IMG/VR virus record: IMGVR_UViG_3300021962_000668
Coordinates: 1 to 23,551 of that record
Length of the DNA: 23,551 bases
Direction: 5' to 3' (one strand)
From: a virus
The notes under the pieces were generated by a model. It had not been told where the DNA came from, made no database searches, and saw only the letters and a list, made by a program, of their open reading frames with translations. The translations under genes were made by a program, and so were the position numbers. Numbering within the stretch: the stretch's first letter is position 1; each line of letters begins with the position of its first letter. Positions 1-7,264 of this stretch are shown in pieces.

Positions 1-2219
1 CCCGTAAGGACTGGATTCAGACCTACGTGGATGGGCTTGAACTGCTTGGTCTGAAAATTGAGGAGCGCACGGAGCCGTGGCCCGGTGCCTGTGGTGTCTA
101 CCACCCCCTGCTGTCCGAAGCCCTTGTGAAGTTCCAAGCTGAGACCATGATGGCGACGTTCCCCGCCGCTGGTCCGGTGCGTACGGAGATTGTGGGCAAG
201 GAGACCCCGGAGAAGAAAGAAGCCGCCATGCGCGTGCAGGCGGATATGAACTACCAGTTGACCGACGTGATGGCCGAGTACCGGCCTGAGCATGAACGGA
301 TGCTGTGGGGTTTGGGCCTGTCGGGTAATGCGTTCAAGAAGGTCTACTACGACCCCAGCCTTGGTCGTCAGGTATCCATGTTTATCCCGGCGGAAGACGT
401 GGTTGTGCCTTACGGTGCCAGTAATCTCCAGTCTGCTGAACGTGTCACGCACGTCATGCGCAAGACCGAGAATGAGCTGAAGAAGCTGCAGGCTGCTGGC
501 TTCTACAAGGATGTGGAACTTGGAGACCCGGTAGATACGTTCGATGAGGTGGAGAAGAAGATCGCGGAGAAGATGGGCTTCCGGGCCTCGTCGGATGACC
601 GCTTTAAGCTCCTTGAGATGCACGTCGATCTCGACCTGCCGGGGTTTGAAGACAAGGATGACGACGGTGAGAAGACCGGAATCGCACTACCTTATGTTGT
701 CACGCTCGAAAAAAATACGCAGACCGTCCTCGCTATCAGAAGGAACTGGCACCCCGATGACGAGTCAAAACAGAAGCGCAACCACTTTGTCCATTACTCG
801 TATATTCCGGGCTTTGGGTTCTACGCTTTTGGACTTATTCATCTTATTGGCGCTTTTGCCAAGTCTGGTACTTCTATTATCCGCCAGCTTGTTGACGCTG
901 GCACTCTTTCCAATCTGCCGGGTGGTTTCAAAACTCGTGGGCTCCGTGTCAAGGGTGACGACACGCCTATCTCACCGGCTGAATGGCGGGACGTAGATGT
1001 TTCTTCGGGGGCGTTGAAGGACAACATCCTGCCGCTCCCGTACAAGGAACCGTCTCAGGTTCTCTACACTCTTCTCGGCACTATTGTTGAAGAAGGCCGT
1101 AAGTTCGCTGGTGCAGCCGATCTGCAGATTAGTGATATGTCGGCGCAGGCCCCTGTCGGTACGACGCTGGCTATTCTTGAACGCACCCTGAAGATGATGT
1201 CGGCGGTACAGGCCCGCATCCACTACGCCATGAAGCAGGAGTTTGGTCTCCTGCGGGACATTATCCGGGACTACACCCCTGAGTCCTACGACTACGAGCC
1301 GGTTGAAGGCACACCCCGTGCGAAGAAGGGCGACTACGATCTGGTCACTGTTATTCCGGTGTCCGATCCAAACGCAGCCACGATGGCCCAGAAGGTGGTG
1401 CAGTATCAGGCTGTGCTCCAGCTGGCCCAGACGGCTCCGCAGATTTACGATATGCCGTACCTGCATCGGCAGATGCTGGAGGTGTTGGGTATCACTAACG
1501 CCGAGAAGCTGGTCCGCATTGAGGACGATATGACTCCTGTGGACCCCGTCAGCGAAAACATGGCGGTCCTCAACGGCAAACCCCTGAAGGCGTTCCTTTA
1601 TCAGGACCACAAGGCGCACATCACCGTGCATATGTCCATGATGCAGGACCCGCACGTCGCCCAGCTGTTGGGGCAGAACCCTCAGGCACAGGCCATGATG
1701 GCGGCTCTTCAGGCTCACATCTCCGAACACTTGGCCTTCGAATATCGCAACCAGATCGAAGAACAGGCGGGTGTCCCCTATCCCGCCCCCGATGCCAAGA
1801 TGGACGAGGAGACCGAAATTCAGGTGTCCCGTCTGGCGGCTATGGCGGCGCAGCAGCTTACGCAGAAGAACCAAGCCCAAGCCGCGCAGCAAAAGGCGCA
1901 GCAGATGCAGCAGGACCCCCTTGTTCAGATGCAGCAGCAGGAGCTGCAGCTCAAGGCAAAGGAAGTCGATATCAAGCAGAAGAAGCTGCTTACGGATGCC
2001 TCCGAAAAGGCAGACCGGCTCAGTATCGAACGCGAACGTCTCGCCGTTCAGGAAAGAATCGCTGGCATGAATGTCGGTGCAAAGATCGCCACGGACAAGG
2101 CCAACCTGTCTGCCAAACAGCAGGAAGCCAAGCTCCGTATAGGCGTCGATATCGCTAGGGAGATGGCTCAGGAAGCCAGAACCACGGCGCAAGTAAGTAA
2201 ACCAGAGGAGACTGAATGA
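1..2219 (+). CDS. Portal protein (5' end outside the window)
   Basis: The portal is the dodecameric ring at the capsid vertex through which DNA is packaged and ejected, and to which the neck attaches. The frame is open to the left edge: codons from base 3 read RKDWIQTY straight into the GTG at 27, so that GTG is almost certainly internal and the gene begins upstream. 738 codons are visible, in the range of large P22-type portals. The N-terminal part carries the segment EPWPGACGVYHPLLSEA, typical of portals of uncultured podovirus-like phages as I remember them. From about base 1846 the protein becomes Gln-rich and then a long charged helix to about base 2195, as in the P22 portal barrel. The stop overlaps the next start as ATGA. 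The terminase large subunit probably lies just upstream. Portal identity rests on family resemblance and position; the barrel comparison is inference. Confidence 0.88.
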   Translation, partial: RKDWIQTYVDGLELLGLKIEERTEPWPGACGVYHPLLSEALVKFQAETMMATFPAAGPVRTEIVGKETPEKKEAAMRVQADMNYQLTDVMAEYRPEHERMLWGLGLSGNAFKKVYYDPSLGRQVSMFIPAEDVVVPYGASNLQSAERVTHVMRKTENELKKLQAAGFYKDVELGDPVDTFDEVEKKIAEKMGFRASSDDRFKLLEMHVDLDLPGFEDKDDDGEKTGIALPYVVTLEKNTQTVLAIRRNWHPDDESKQKRNHFVHYSYIPGFGFYAFGLIHLIGAFAKSGTSIIRQLVDAGTLSNLPGGFKTRGLRVKGDDTPISPAEWRDVDVSSGALKDNILPLPYKEPSQVLYTLLGTIVEEGRKFAGAADLQISDMSAQAPVGTTLAILERTLKMMSAVQARIHYAMKQEFGLLRDIIRDYTPESYDYEPVEGTPRAKKGDYDLVTVIPVSDPNAATMAQKVVQYQAVLQLAQTAPQIYDMPYLHRQMLEVLGITNAEKLVRIEDDMTPVDPVSENMAVLNGKPLKAFLYQDHKAHITVHMSMMQDPHVAQLLGQNPQAQAMMAALQAHISEHLAFEYRNQIEEQAGVPYPAPDAKMDEETEIQVSRLAAMAAQQLTQKNQAQAAQQKAQQMQQDPLVQMQQQELQLKAKEVDIKQKKLLTDASEKADRLSIERERLAVQERIAGMNVGAKIATDKANLSAKQQEAKLRIGVDIAREMAQEARTTAQVSKPEETE

Positions 2220-2410
2220 GTAATGACGTACTGAAATATCTTTCAGACAAGATACAGGAAGAAATCAGGATCGTGTCAGACGACACGGCCACAGGAAAAG
2301 CCAAGGACTTTGGCGAATACAAGTACGCCTGCGGAATCATCCGGGGGCTTATGATTGCAAACAGTGCCATTATGGACACAGCAGAAAGGTTGAATAATTC
2401 CGATGACTGA
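2216..2410 (+). CDS. Small conserved phage protein of unknown function (64 aa)
   Basis: I do not recognise a named family. The protein is 64 residues, mainly helical and mildly acidic, with a central segment (KYACGIIRGLMIANS) that could form an amphipathic helix. The start overlaps the portal stop as ATGA and follows a good Shine-Dalgarno GAGGAG at 2205-2210, so it is probably translated by coupling to the portal. The stop lies 8 bp inside the next gene. Its fixed place between portal and co-chaperonin suggests an assembly accessory role, but nothing in the sequence shows one. Confidence 0.75.
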   Translation: MSNDVLKYLSDKIQEEIRIVSDDTATGKAKDFGEYKYACGIIRGLMIANSAIMDTAERLNNSDD

Positions 2411-2813
2411 ACTTCTCGTCGGCTCAAACCCCGACAATCTAGAAGACGTTACCGTACTCCCCGCTACCGCCGAAGAAAAAGCCAAGCAGCTGCCGATCCC
2501 CAGCGGATATCGGATTCTTTGCGCCACCCCTGACATCGACAAGACTACCGAAGGTGGCATCCTGAAGGCTGACATCACCCTTCAGCATGAGGAACTTCTT
2601 ACCACTACTCTGTTTGTGGTGGAGATGGGTCCTGATTGCTACAAGGACGATAAGCGGTTCCCCAGTGGGCCTTGGTGCAAGAAGGGTGACTTTATCCTTA
2701 CCCGTCCGCACGCCGGTACCCGGGTGAAAATCCATGGACGTGAGTTCAGGATCATTAACGATGACTCCGTCGAAGCGGTGGTCGAAGACCCTAGGGGAAT
2801 CAGTCGTGCATAA
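2403..2813 (+). CDS. GroES-like co-chaperonin (Cpn10 family)
   Basis: GroES-type proteins form a heptameric lid on GroEL and help fold encapsulated proteins. Residues about 31-128 follow the Cpn10 layout: an N-terminal strand (IPSGYRILC), a mobile-loop region with EGGIL at 50-54, a strand entering FVVEMG, a roof segment with CYKDDKRFPSGPW, then GDFIL and a C-terminal strand ending EAVVED. The N-terminal extension of about 30 residues is longer than in bacterial GroES. In E. coli GroES the GroEL-contacting tripeptide after GG is IVL; here it reads ILK, so the third hydrophobic residue appears to be lysine. No groEL gene is in the window, so host GroEL is the likely partner, as for T4 gp31. It lies immediately before scaffold and capsid genes, which suggests capsid folding as its job (inference). 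It overlaps the previous gene by 8 bp. Confidence 0.85.
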   Translation: MTELLVGSNPDNLEDVTVLPATAEEKAKQLPIPSGYRILCATPDIDKTTEGGILKADITLQHEELLTTTLFVVEMGPDCYKDDKRFPSGPWCKKGDFILTRPHAGTRVKIHGREFRIINDDSVEAVVEDPRGISRA

Positions 2814-2847
2814 AAAGGTAACAAACCCTACAAAAAGGAATAGCTAA

Positions 2848-3825
2848 ATGGTTGATAACACTAAAGAAAAAGACGATTTTGAGTTTGAGGTCGAGCAGGA
2901 AGGTGCGCCCCAGACGCAGGCTGGCAAGCCGAATAAGCCGGAGATTGAGGTGGAGGATGATACCCCACCGGAGGACCGGGGCCGTGCCCCGATGCCCAAG
3001 GCGCTGGTAGAGGAGCTGGAGGCTGACGACCTTGAAGACTACTCCGATAAGGTCAAGACCCGTCTGAAGCAGATGAAGAAGGTCTGGCATGATGAGCGCC
3101 GGGAGAAGGAGGCGGCTCTTCGGGAGCAGCAGGAGGCTATCAGCCTCGCCCGCCGTATGCTGGATGAGAACAAGCGGCTGAAGTCCACCCTGAGCAGGGG
3201 TGAGGAGACACTGATCGGGTCTTATCGGGACAGGTCGGAGATGCAGCTGGAGCAGGCGAAGAAGGCTTATAAAGAAGCCTATGAAGCTGGTGACTCCGAC
3301 AAGCTGGTGGAGGCCCAGACCAAGCTGTCTGAGGCTAACTACGCCGTGCAGCGGCTGAAGGAATACAAGCCGACTTTACAGCAAGAGGAACCTGAGGTAG
3401 AAATACCACAGAATACACAGCAGGCACCACAAGCGCCTGTCATCGACGCCAAAACCCGTGCGTGGCAAGAGCGCAATACGTGGTGGGGCAATGATGAAGA
3501 AATGACGGCTAACGCTCTGGGTCTTCACCAGAAGTTGGTTAAACAGTACGGCGGGGAATACGTTGGTACTGACGAATACTGGCGGTCCATTGATGAAACA
3601 ATGCACCGTCGTTTCCCCGAATACTTCGGGGACGATAAATTCGCTGGTGGGGGCGGCAAGCCCACTGCACGCGCAGAAACAAAAGCGGCCACAGTAGTCG
3701 CTCCAGCGTCTAGAAGTACCTCTTCAAAAAAGATCGTACTTAAGCAGTCACAAGTGTTGATTGCGAAAAAACTAGGTCTAACCCCTGAGCAATATGCCCG
3801 GGAAATGAGAAAGCTGGAGAACTAA
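2848..3825 (+). CDS. Putative capsid scaffolding protein
   Basis: Scaffold proteins guide the capsid protein into a procapsid and then leave or are degraded. This 325-residue protein has the expected build. Residues 1 to about 65 are very acidic and Pro-rich. Residues of about 68-175 are charged heptad-like helix with many Glu, Lys and Arg (for example LARRMLDENKRL). A Gln/Pro linker follows, then a Trp-rich conserved patch (NTWWGNDEE) and a segment YGGEYVGTDEYWRS. The C-terminus, about 294-325, is a basic helix including KKIVLKQSQVLIAKKLG, like the capsid-binding tail of known scaffolds. There is no Ser/His/Asp protease signature. Position between portal and capsid genes supports the call. 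The start has AAAAAGGAA upstream. A minor virion protein is the main alternative. Confidence 0.6.
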   Translation: MVDNTKEKDDFEFEVEQEGAPQTQAGKPNKPEIEVEDDTPPEDRGRAPMPKALVEELEADDLEDYSDKVKTRLKQMKKVWHDERREKEAALREQQEAISLARRMLDENKRLKSTLSRGEETLIGSYRDRSEMQLEQAKKAYKEAYEAGDSDKLVEAQTKLSEANYAVQRLKEYKPTLQQEEPEVEIPQNTQQAPQAPVIDAKTRAWQERNTWWGNDEEMTANALGLHQKLVKQYGGEYVGTDEYWRSIDETMHRRFPEYFGDDKFAGGGGKPTARAETKAATVVAPASRSTSSKKIVLKQSQVLIAKKLGLTPEQYAREMRKLEN

Positions 3826-3826
3826 G

Positions 3827-4276
3827 ATGGCCGAAGAAAGACTTGCACGCGAACTTGATAGCCGTACCAAAACCGAACGCCCCAAGACTTGGCAACCAGC
3901 TTCAACGCTGCCCGAGCCTGACAAGCAAGCCGGTTATGCGTATCGGTGGGTCCGTATTTCGACCCTGCAACAGGCTGACCCCCGCAATATCTCGGCCAAG
4001 CTGAGAGAAGGTTGGGAACCCGTTCGGATCGAAGAACAGCCCAAGTTCCGTGCCATGGTGGACCCCAATAGTCGTTTTAAGGACAACATTGAGGTCGCTG
4101 GACTGCTGCTCTGCAAGATTCCGTCTAGTTTCATGGATCAGCGTAAAGAATATTTCGCTAAGAAGAACCGGGACCAGATTCAGTCTGTAGACAGTAATTT
4201 TATGAGAGAAAACGACCCTAGAATGCCGCTTTTTAAGGAAGGGCGTTCTACTACGTCGTTTGGCAAAGGCAAATAA
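3827..4276 (+). CDS. Conserved phage protein between scaffold and capsid genes
   Basis: No named domain is recognised. The 149-residue protein is basic and soluble, with no membrane segment. Its N-terminal half carries a pattern I associate with homologues in uncultured phages: RPKTWQPASTLPEP, then YAYRWVRIST and LREGWEPVRIEE. The C-terminus is polar and ends in GKGK. It begins one base after the scaffold stop and is followed at 13 bp by the capsid-associated gene, so it belongs to the head operon. A head-assembly or minor head-protein role is inferred from position only. Confidence 0.7.
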   Translation: MAEERLARELDSRTKTERPKTWQPASTLPEPDKQAGYAYRWVRISTLQQADPRNISAKLREGWEPVRIEEQPKFRAMVDPNSRFKDNIEVAGLLLCKIPSSFMDQRKEYFAKKNRDQIQSVDSNFMRENDPRMPLFKEGRSTTSFGKGK

Positions 4277-4289
4277 CTAGGAGAGACTA

Positions 4290-4889
4290 ATGGCTTATCC
4301 CTCTGTCTCAGCCCCTTACGGGCTGATCCCGATCAATCTGATCGGTGGGCAGGTCTTTGCTGGTGCTACTCGCCAGATTCCCATCGCTTCGGCCTCCGCG
4401 ACTGCCGTCTTTTTCGGTGACGTGGTCAAGCTGAACAGCGACGGTACTCTGGACAAGGACACCGGTACTGATGCTGCTACCCCTGTCGGCGTTTTCCTCG
4501 GTTGCACCTATACGGATGCCACCTACGGCAAGACGTTCCGCCAGTCCTACCCCGGCGCTGTTACTGCTTCGGACATCTTTGCCTACGTGGCGGATGACCC
4601 GGACCAGCTGTACAAGGTCGCTATTGTTTCCTCGGGCACCACGATTGGCTATGTCAATCGTACCTCGGTTGGTAATAACGCGGTTCTGGTTCAGAACTCC
4701 GGTAATACTACTAACGGCAATTCGCGGGTCGCTATCGACAATACCACCGCCACCACTTCGACGTGGCCGGTTCGTGTTATCGACGTGGTGCCTGAGACTG
4801 CTACTGCTGGTAATCCCGGTTCCTACACGGAAGTTATCGTGAAGTGGAATCAGGGTATGCACCAGTACCTCAACCCCACTGGCGTGTAA
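4290..4889 (+). CDS. Capsid-associated structural protein (possible decoration protein)
   Basis: The 199-residue protein is rich in Thr, Ser, Val, Ala and Gly, as expected for a beta-rich virion protein. It starts with SAPYGLIPINLIGG and continues with GQVFAGATRQIPIA, FFGDVVKL and TPVGVFLGCTYTD, a pattern familiar from head proteins of marine and freshwater phages that sit directly before the major capsid gene. No signal peptide or membrane segment is present. It has a strong Shine-Dalgarno (AGGAGA) about 7 bases before ATG, consistent with high expression, and codon choice matches the capsid gene. Decoration or cement function is inferred from position, size and composition; a capsid-stabilising minor protein is equally possible. 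Confidence 0.7.
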   Translation: MAYPSVSAPYGLIPINLIGGQVFAGATRQIPIASASATAVFFGDVVKLNSDGTLDKDTGTDAATPVGVFLGCTYTDATYGKTFRQSYPGAVTASDIFAYVADDPDQLYKVAIVSSGTTIGYVNRTSVGNNAVLVQNSGNTTNGNSRVAIDNTTATTSTWPVRVIDVVPETATAGNPGSYTEVIVKWNQGMHQYLNPTGV

Positions 4890-4902
4890 GGAGATTTGAA
4901 CT

Positions 4903-5814
4903 ATGGCTATTTCACGCGCACAGCTCCTTAAGGAGCTTCTGCCCGGTCTGAACGCCCTGTTCGGTCTGGAATATGCTCGCTATGGCGAAGAGCATAAGGA
5001 AATCTACGACACCGAAACGTCTGAACGTTCGTTCGAAGAAGAAACCAAGCTGTCGGGCTTCTCGGCTGCTCCGGTTAAGAACGAAGGTTCGGCCATTGCG
5101 TATGACAATGCGCAGGAAGCTTGGACGGCTCGCTACAACCACGAAACCATTTCTTTGGGTTTCTCGCTGACGGAAGAAGCGATTGAGGACAACCTCTACG
5201 ACTCTCTGTCTTCGCGTTACACCAAGGCTCTGGCTCGTGCCATGGCGTACACCAAGCAGACCAAGGCTGCGGCGACTCTGAACAACGGCTTCGACACCGA
5301 TTATCCCGGTGGCGACGGCCAGCCCCTGTTCAGCGCTTCGCATCCGCTGGTCTCCGGTGGCACTAACTCGAACATCCCCGCCACCCCTGCCGACCTGAAC
5401 GAAACCAGCCTCGAAGCTGCTGTCATTCAGATCGCTGCGTGGACGGATGAACGTGGTCTGCTGATTGCGGCGAAGCCGCGTAAGCTGATCGTGCCGCCGA
5501 GCCTGATGTTTGTTGCCACCCGCCTGCTTGAGACCGAACTGCGTGTCTCGACTGCGGACAACGACATCAACGCCATCAAGTCGAACGGTTCGATCCCGGA
5601 GGGTTACGCTGTTAACCACTTCCTGACCGACACCGACGCTTGGTTCCTGACGACGGATGTTCCGAATGGTCTGAAGCACTTTGTCCGTTCGCCCATGGCG
5701 AATTCGATGGACGGTGACTTCGACACCGGCAACGTCCGTTACAAGGCCCGCGAGCGTTATTCGTTTGGGTGGAGCGATCCTCTGGGTATGTATGGATCAG
5801 AGGGGGCGGCTTGA
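4903..5814 (+). CDS. Major capsid protein (HK97-fold, gpT-like)
   Basis: This is the shell protein. At 303 residues it is in the normal range for HK97-fold capsid proteins. An N-terminal helical region (LLKELLPGLNALFGLEYA) is followed by an E-loop-like charged segment with SERSFEEETKLSGF, then FSLTEEAIEDNLYDSL and RYTKALARAMAYTKQTKAA, typical of the spine helix. The C-terminal part contains PPSLMFVATRLL, a P-domain strand pattern, and ends in a compact RYSFGWSDPLGMYGS motif that looks like a natural terminus. AAGGAG precedes ATG at good spacing. Codon choice is highly biased: the first 18 of 22 Gly codons are all GGT or GGC, and no ATA, CTA, AGA or AGG occurs, which fits very high expression. 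That bias breaks in the last 15 codons (see findings). A nuclease gene follows. Confidence 0.87.
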   Translation: MAISRAQLLKELLPGLNALFGLEYARYGEEHKEIYDTETSERSFEEETKLSGFSAAPVKNEGSAIAYDNAQEAWTARYNHETISLGFSLTEEAIEDNLYDSLSSRYTKALARAMAYTKQTKAAATLNNGFDTDYPGGDGQPLFSASHPLVSGGTNSNIPATPADLNETSLEAAVIQIAAWTDERGLLIAAKPRKLIVPPSLMFVATRLLETELRVSTADNDINAIKSNGSIPEGYAVNHFLTDTDAWFLTTDVPNGLKHFVRSPMANSMDGDFDTGNVRYKARERYSFGWSDPLGMYGSEGAA

Positions 5815-5867
5815 CAACTCACGGATAACTCCATACAAAGTTCCTCAATAGTCTTGGGGAGGTTAGT

Positions 5868-6710
5868 GTGGTTTATACCGAGTGTAGTTACGCTGGCTGC
5901 GGCAACCCTGTGTTTTCTACGGGGATTTGTCGGAAACACTACGAACGGGAGCGGCTGGAAACAGCCGCTCCTTGTTCTATTCCGCAGTGTGCGAACAAGG
6001 CGTACAGAGGCACCCTATGCGGGCACCACTACCGGGAAGAGCGCAATGCGGCGCATCCACCTTGCACAGTACCTAATTGCGGGCACCCCCAGAAGACATT
6101 AAAATCAGGGTTGTGCGAAAGGCATCTATTCCGTTTTTCTCGCCACGGGTCTTTGGAACAGCCCCGTCGCCCAGATTGGGGCTCCCGCGAGTCCCACCCC
6201 CTCTACCAAACGTGGTATTGGCATAAGCGCGTTAAGGGTGGCCTTTGCCCCAAATGGCAGACAGATTTTTGGGCGTTTGTTACCGTTGTAGCACCTAAGC
6301 CCGGGGGCTGCTCCCTGCGGAGGCTCCGCGCAAACGAGCCTTTAGGGCCGGATAACTGGTTCTGGAAAGAGCCAATTCAAAGCGAAAACGGGGCTGACCG
6401 CGCACGTAAGCAGCGGGTGTACAACCCCCGGGCAGCTAAGAATTCTGACCTAAAAAAGATGTACGGCATAACCGTAGATGACTTTGACCGGATGGCGCAC
6501 GAGCAAAACTACTGCTGCGCAATATGCCACCGGCAAGAAACCTCCGTGGACAAGTTGGGGTTACCCCGCCGCCTAGCCGTAGACCACTGCCATACAACTG
6601 GCAAAGTACGCGCCCTACTATGCACAAACTGCAATAAATCCCTTGGGGGGTTTAAAGACGACCCCCGTTTGCTTAGGGAGGCGGCGGCGTACCTAGAACG
6701 GCATCACTAA
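5868..6710 (+). CDS. Free-standing HNH / endonuclease VII-type homing nuclease with three zinc knuckles
   Basis: A 280-residue DNA endonuclease, probably a homing enzyme that spreads its own gene. Three repeated zinc-binding units come first: C6-C11-C21-H24, C36-C41-C51-H54 and C66-C71-C83-H86. A middle domain, about 110-168, has HPLYQTW, a central Cys/Trp patch and GPDNWFW, the pattern seen in DNA-binding regions of many phage HNH proteins. The C-terminal part, about 195-280, matches the T4 endonuclease VII/HNH fold: C217-x2-C220, VDHCH with D239, H240 and H242, then C252-x2-C255-N256. The start is GTG with a strong GGGGAGG at 5856-5862. It uses ATA, CTA and CGG codons absent from the capsid gene. 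It separates the capsid gene from the next structural gene. A Holliday-junction resolvase is a less likely alternative, given the zinc knuckles and location. Confidence 0.85.
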   Translation: MVYTECSYAGCGNPVFSTGICRKHYERERLETAAPCSIPQCANKAYRGTLCGHHYREERNAAHPPCTVPNCGHPQKTLKSGLCERHLFRFSRHGSLEQPRRPDWGSRESHPLYQTWYWHKRVKGGLCPKWQTDFWAFVTVVAPKPGGCSLRRLRANEPLGPDNWFWKEPIQSENGADRARKQRVYNPRAAKNSDLKKMYGITVDDFDRMAHEQNYCCAICHRQETSVDKLGLPRRLAVDHCHTTGKVRALLCTNCNKSLGGFKDDPRLLREAAAYLERHH

Positions 6711-6832
6711 CCCTTGCGCCACCTGTGTTTTCCTATACACTCCGGCGCAACTAGGGTTCCCCACCCGTACCGACTGACCTAGCAGACGTAGTAGAGACGG
6801 TATGGGGTTGTGCTACTACACGGAGAAATTCA
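6711..6832 (+). promoter_or_regulatory. Structured intergenic region: hairpin plus putative pseudoknot before the 6833 gene
   Basis: This is the longest non-coding stretch in the window (122 bp). Three complementary pairs are visible. First, TTGCGCC at 6714-6720 pairs with GGCGCAA at 6744-6750, with an inner GTGT/ACAC (6725-6728 and 6737-6740). Second, CCCGTACCG at 6764-6772 pairs with CGGTATGGG at 6798-6806 (9 bp with one G-U). Third, GTAGTAG at 6788-6794, inside the loop of the second stem, pairs with CTACTAC at 6813-6819 outside it, giving an H-type pseudoknot. The ribosome site GGAG at 6822-6825 follows three bases later and ATG is at 6833, so the fold could affect initiation of the next gene. 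No U-tract follows any hairpin, so it is not a standard terminator. Function is inference. Confidence 0.45.
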
Positions 6833-7234
6833 ATGGCGCAGACTACTTTCAGCGGACCGGTTGTGTCCGATAATGGCTTTGTTGGTAATGTCACCGGCAA
6901 TGCGACTGGTACCGTTACGGGTACTGTTGTTCAGCCGGTTTCGGCTGTTGCCGCTACGGGTACTAACCTTGCCACTGCCGCTGCTTTGTCGGCTGGCATT
7001 AACGTTGTTTCGGCTGCTGACGGTACCAAGGGCGTGAAGCTCCCCGCTGCGGTGGCTGGCACGACCATTACGGTTTACAGCTCGGTTGCCTCCAGCGGTC
7101 TTGTGGTCTACGCGAACACCGGAGACACCATCAATGGCAGTGCGTCGGTGACGATGGAAGGTCAGACGTGGTTGCAGGCTGTTGCGACGACTGCTGATGT
7201 CTGGCTGACGACGATCTTCACTGCCAACACCTAA
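6833..7234 (+). CDS. Small beta-rich virion structural protein (133 aa)
   Basis: The protein is made almost entirely of Ala, Val, Thr, Gly and Ser. The N-terminus (TTFSGPVVSDNGFVGNVTGN) has the Gly-spaced Val/Thr pattern of fibrous virion proteins. The C-terminal half, from about residue 48, forms a compact predicted beta domain (GVKLPAAVAGTTITVYSS, GDTINGS, WLQAVATTADVWL). I associate this domain with head or tail decoration-type proteins of uncultured phages but cannot name a Pfam family with certainty. The start follows GGAG at 6822-6825 and lies just behind the putative pseudoknot. Codon choice is again GGT/GGC-biased, like the capsid gene. A head-fibre or decoration role is inferred. Confidence 0.68.
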   Translation: MAQTTFSGPVVSDNGFVGNVTGNATGTVTGTVVQPVSAVAATGTNLATAAALSAGINVVSAADGTKGVKLPAAVAGTTITVYSSVASSGLVVYANTGDTINGSASVTMEGQTWLQAVATTADVWLTTIFTANT

Positions 7235-7264
7235 TCGGTAACAACCCCATAAAGGAAAGTACCG

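Noticed and set aside
972-2192. Long open frame on the - strand opposite the portal gene (406 codons)
   Set aside because: It mirrors the strong codon bias of the portal gene, has no ribosome site or recognisable motif, and overlaps a well supported + strand gene completely.
5843-5862. CCTC/GAGG pairing hiding the nuclease ribosome site
   Set aside because: Only four base pairs with a 12-base loop; not distinguishable from chance.
6714-6741. Sigma70-like promoter (TTGCGC with TATACA or TACACT)
   Set aside because: The -35 matches three of six bases and the -10 four of six, with 14 or 16 bp spacing. The same bases are explained by the TTGCGCC/GGCGCAA inverted repeat. Too weak to call.
5815-6832. 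Group I intron hosting the nuclease gene
   Set aside because: The capsid protein ends naturally before the nuclease, no split exon is seen, and only 53 plus 122 non-coding bases are available. CGACTGA and AGACGTAGT vaguely resemble the R and S core elements but lie about 10 bases apart, too close for a P3/P8 region, and no P/Q partners were found.
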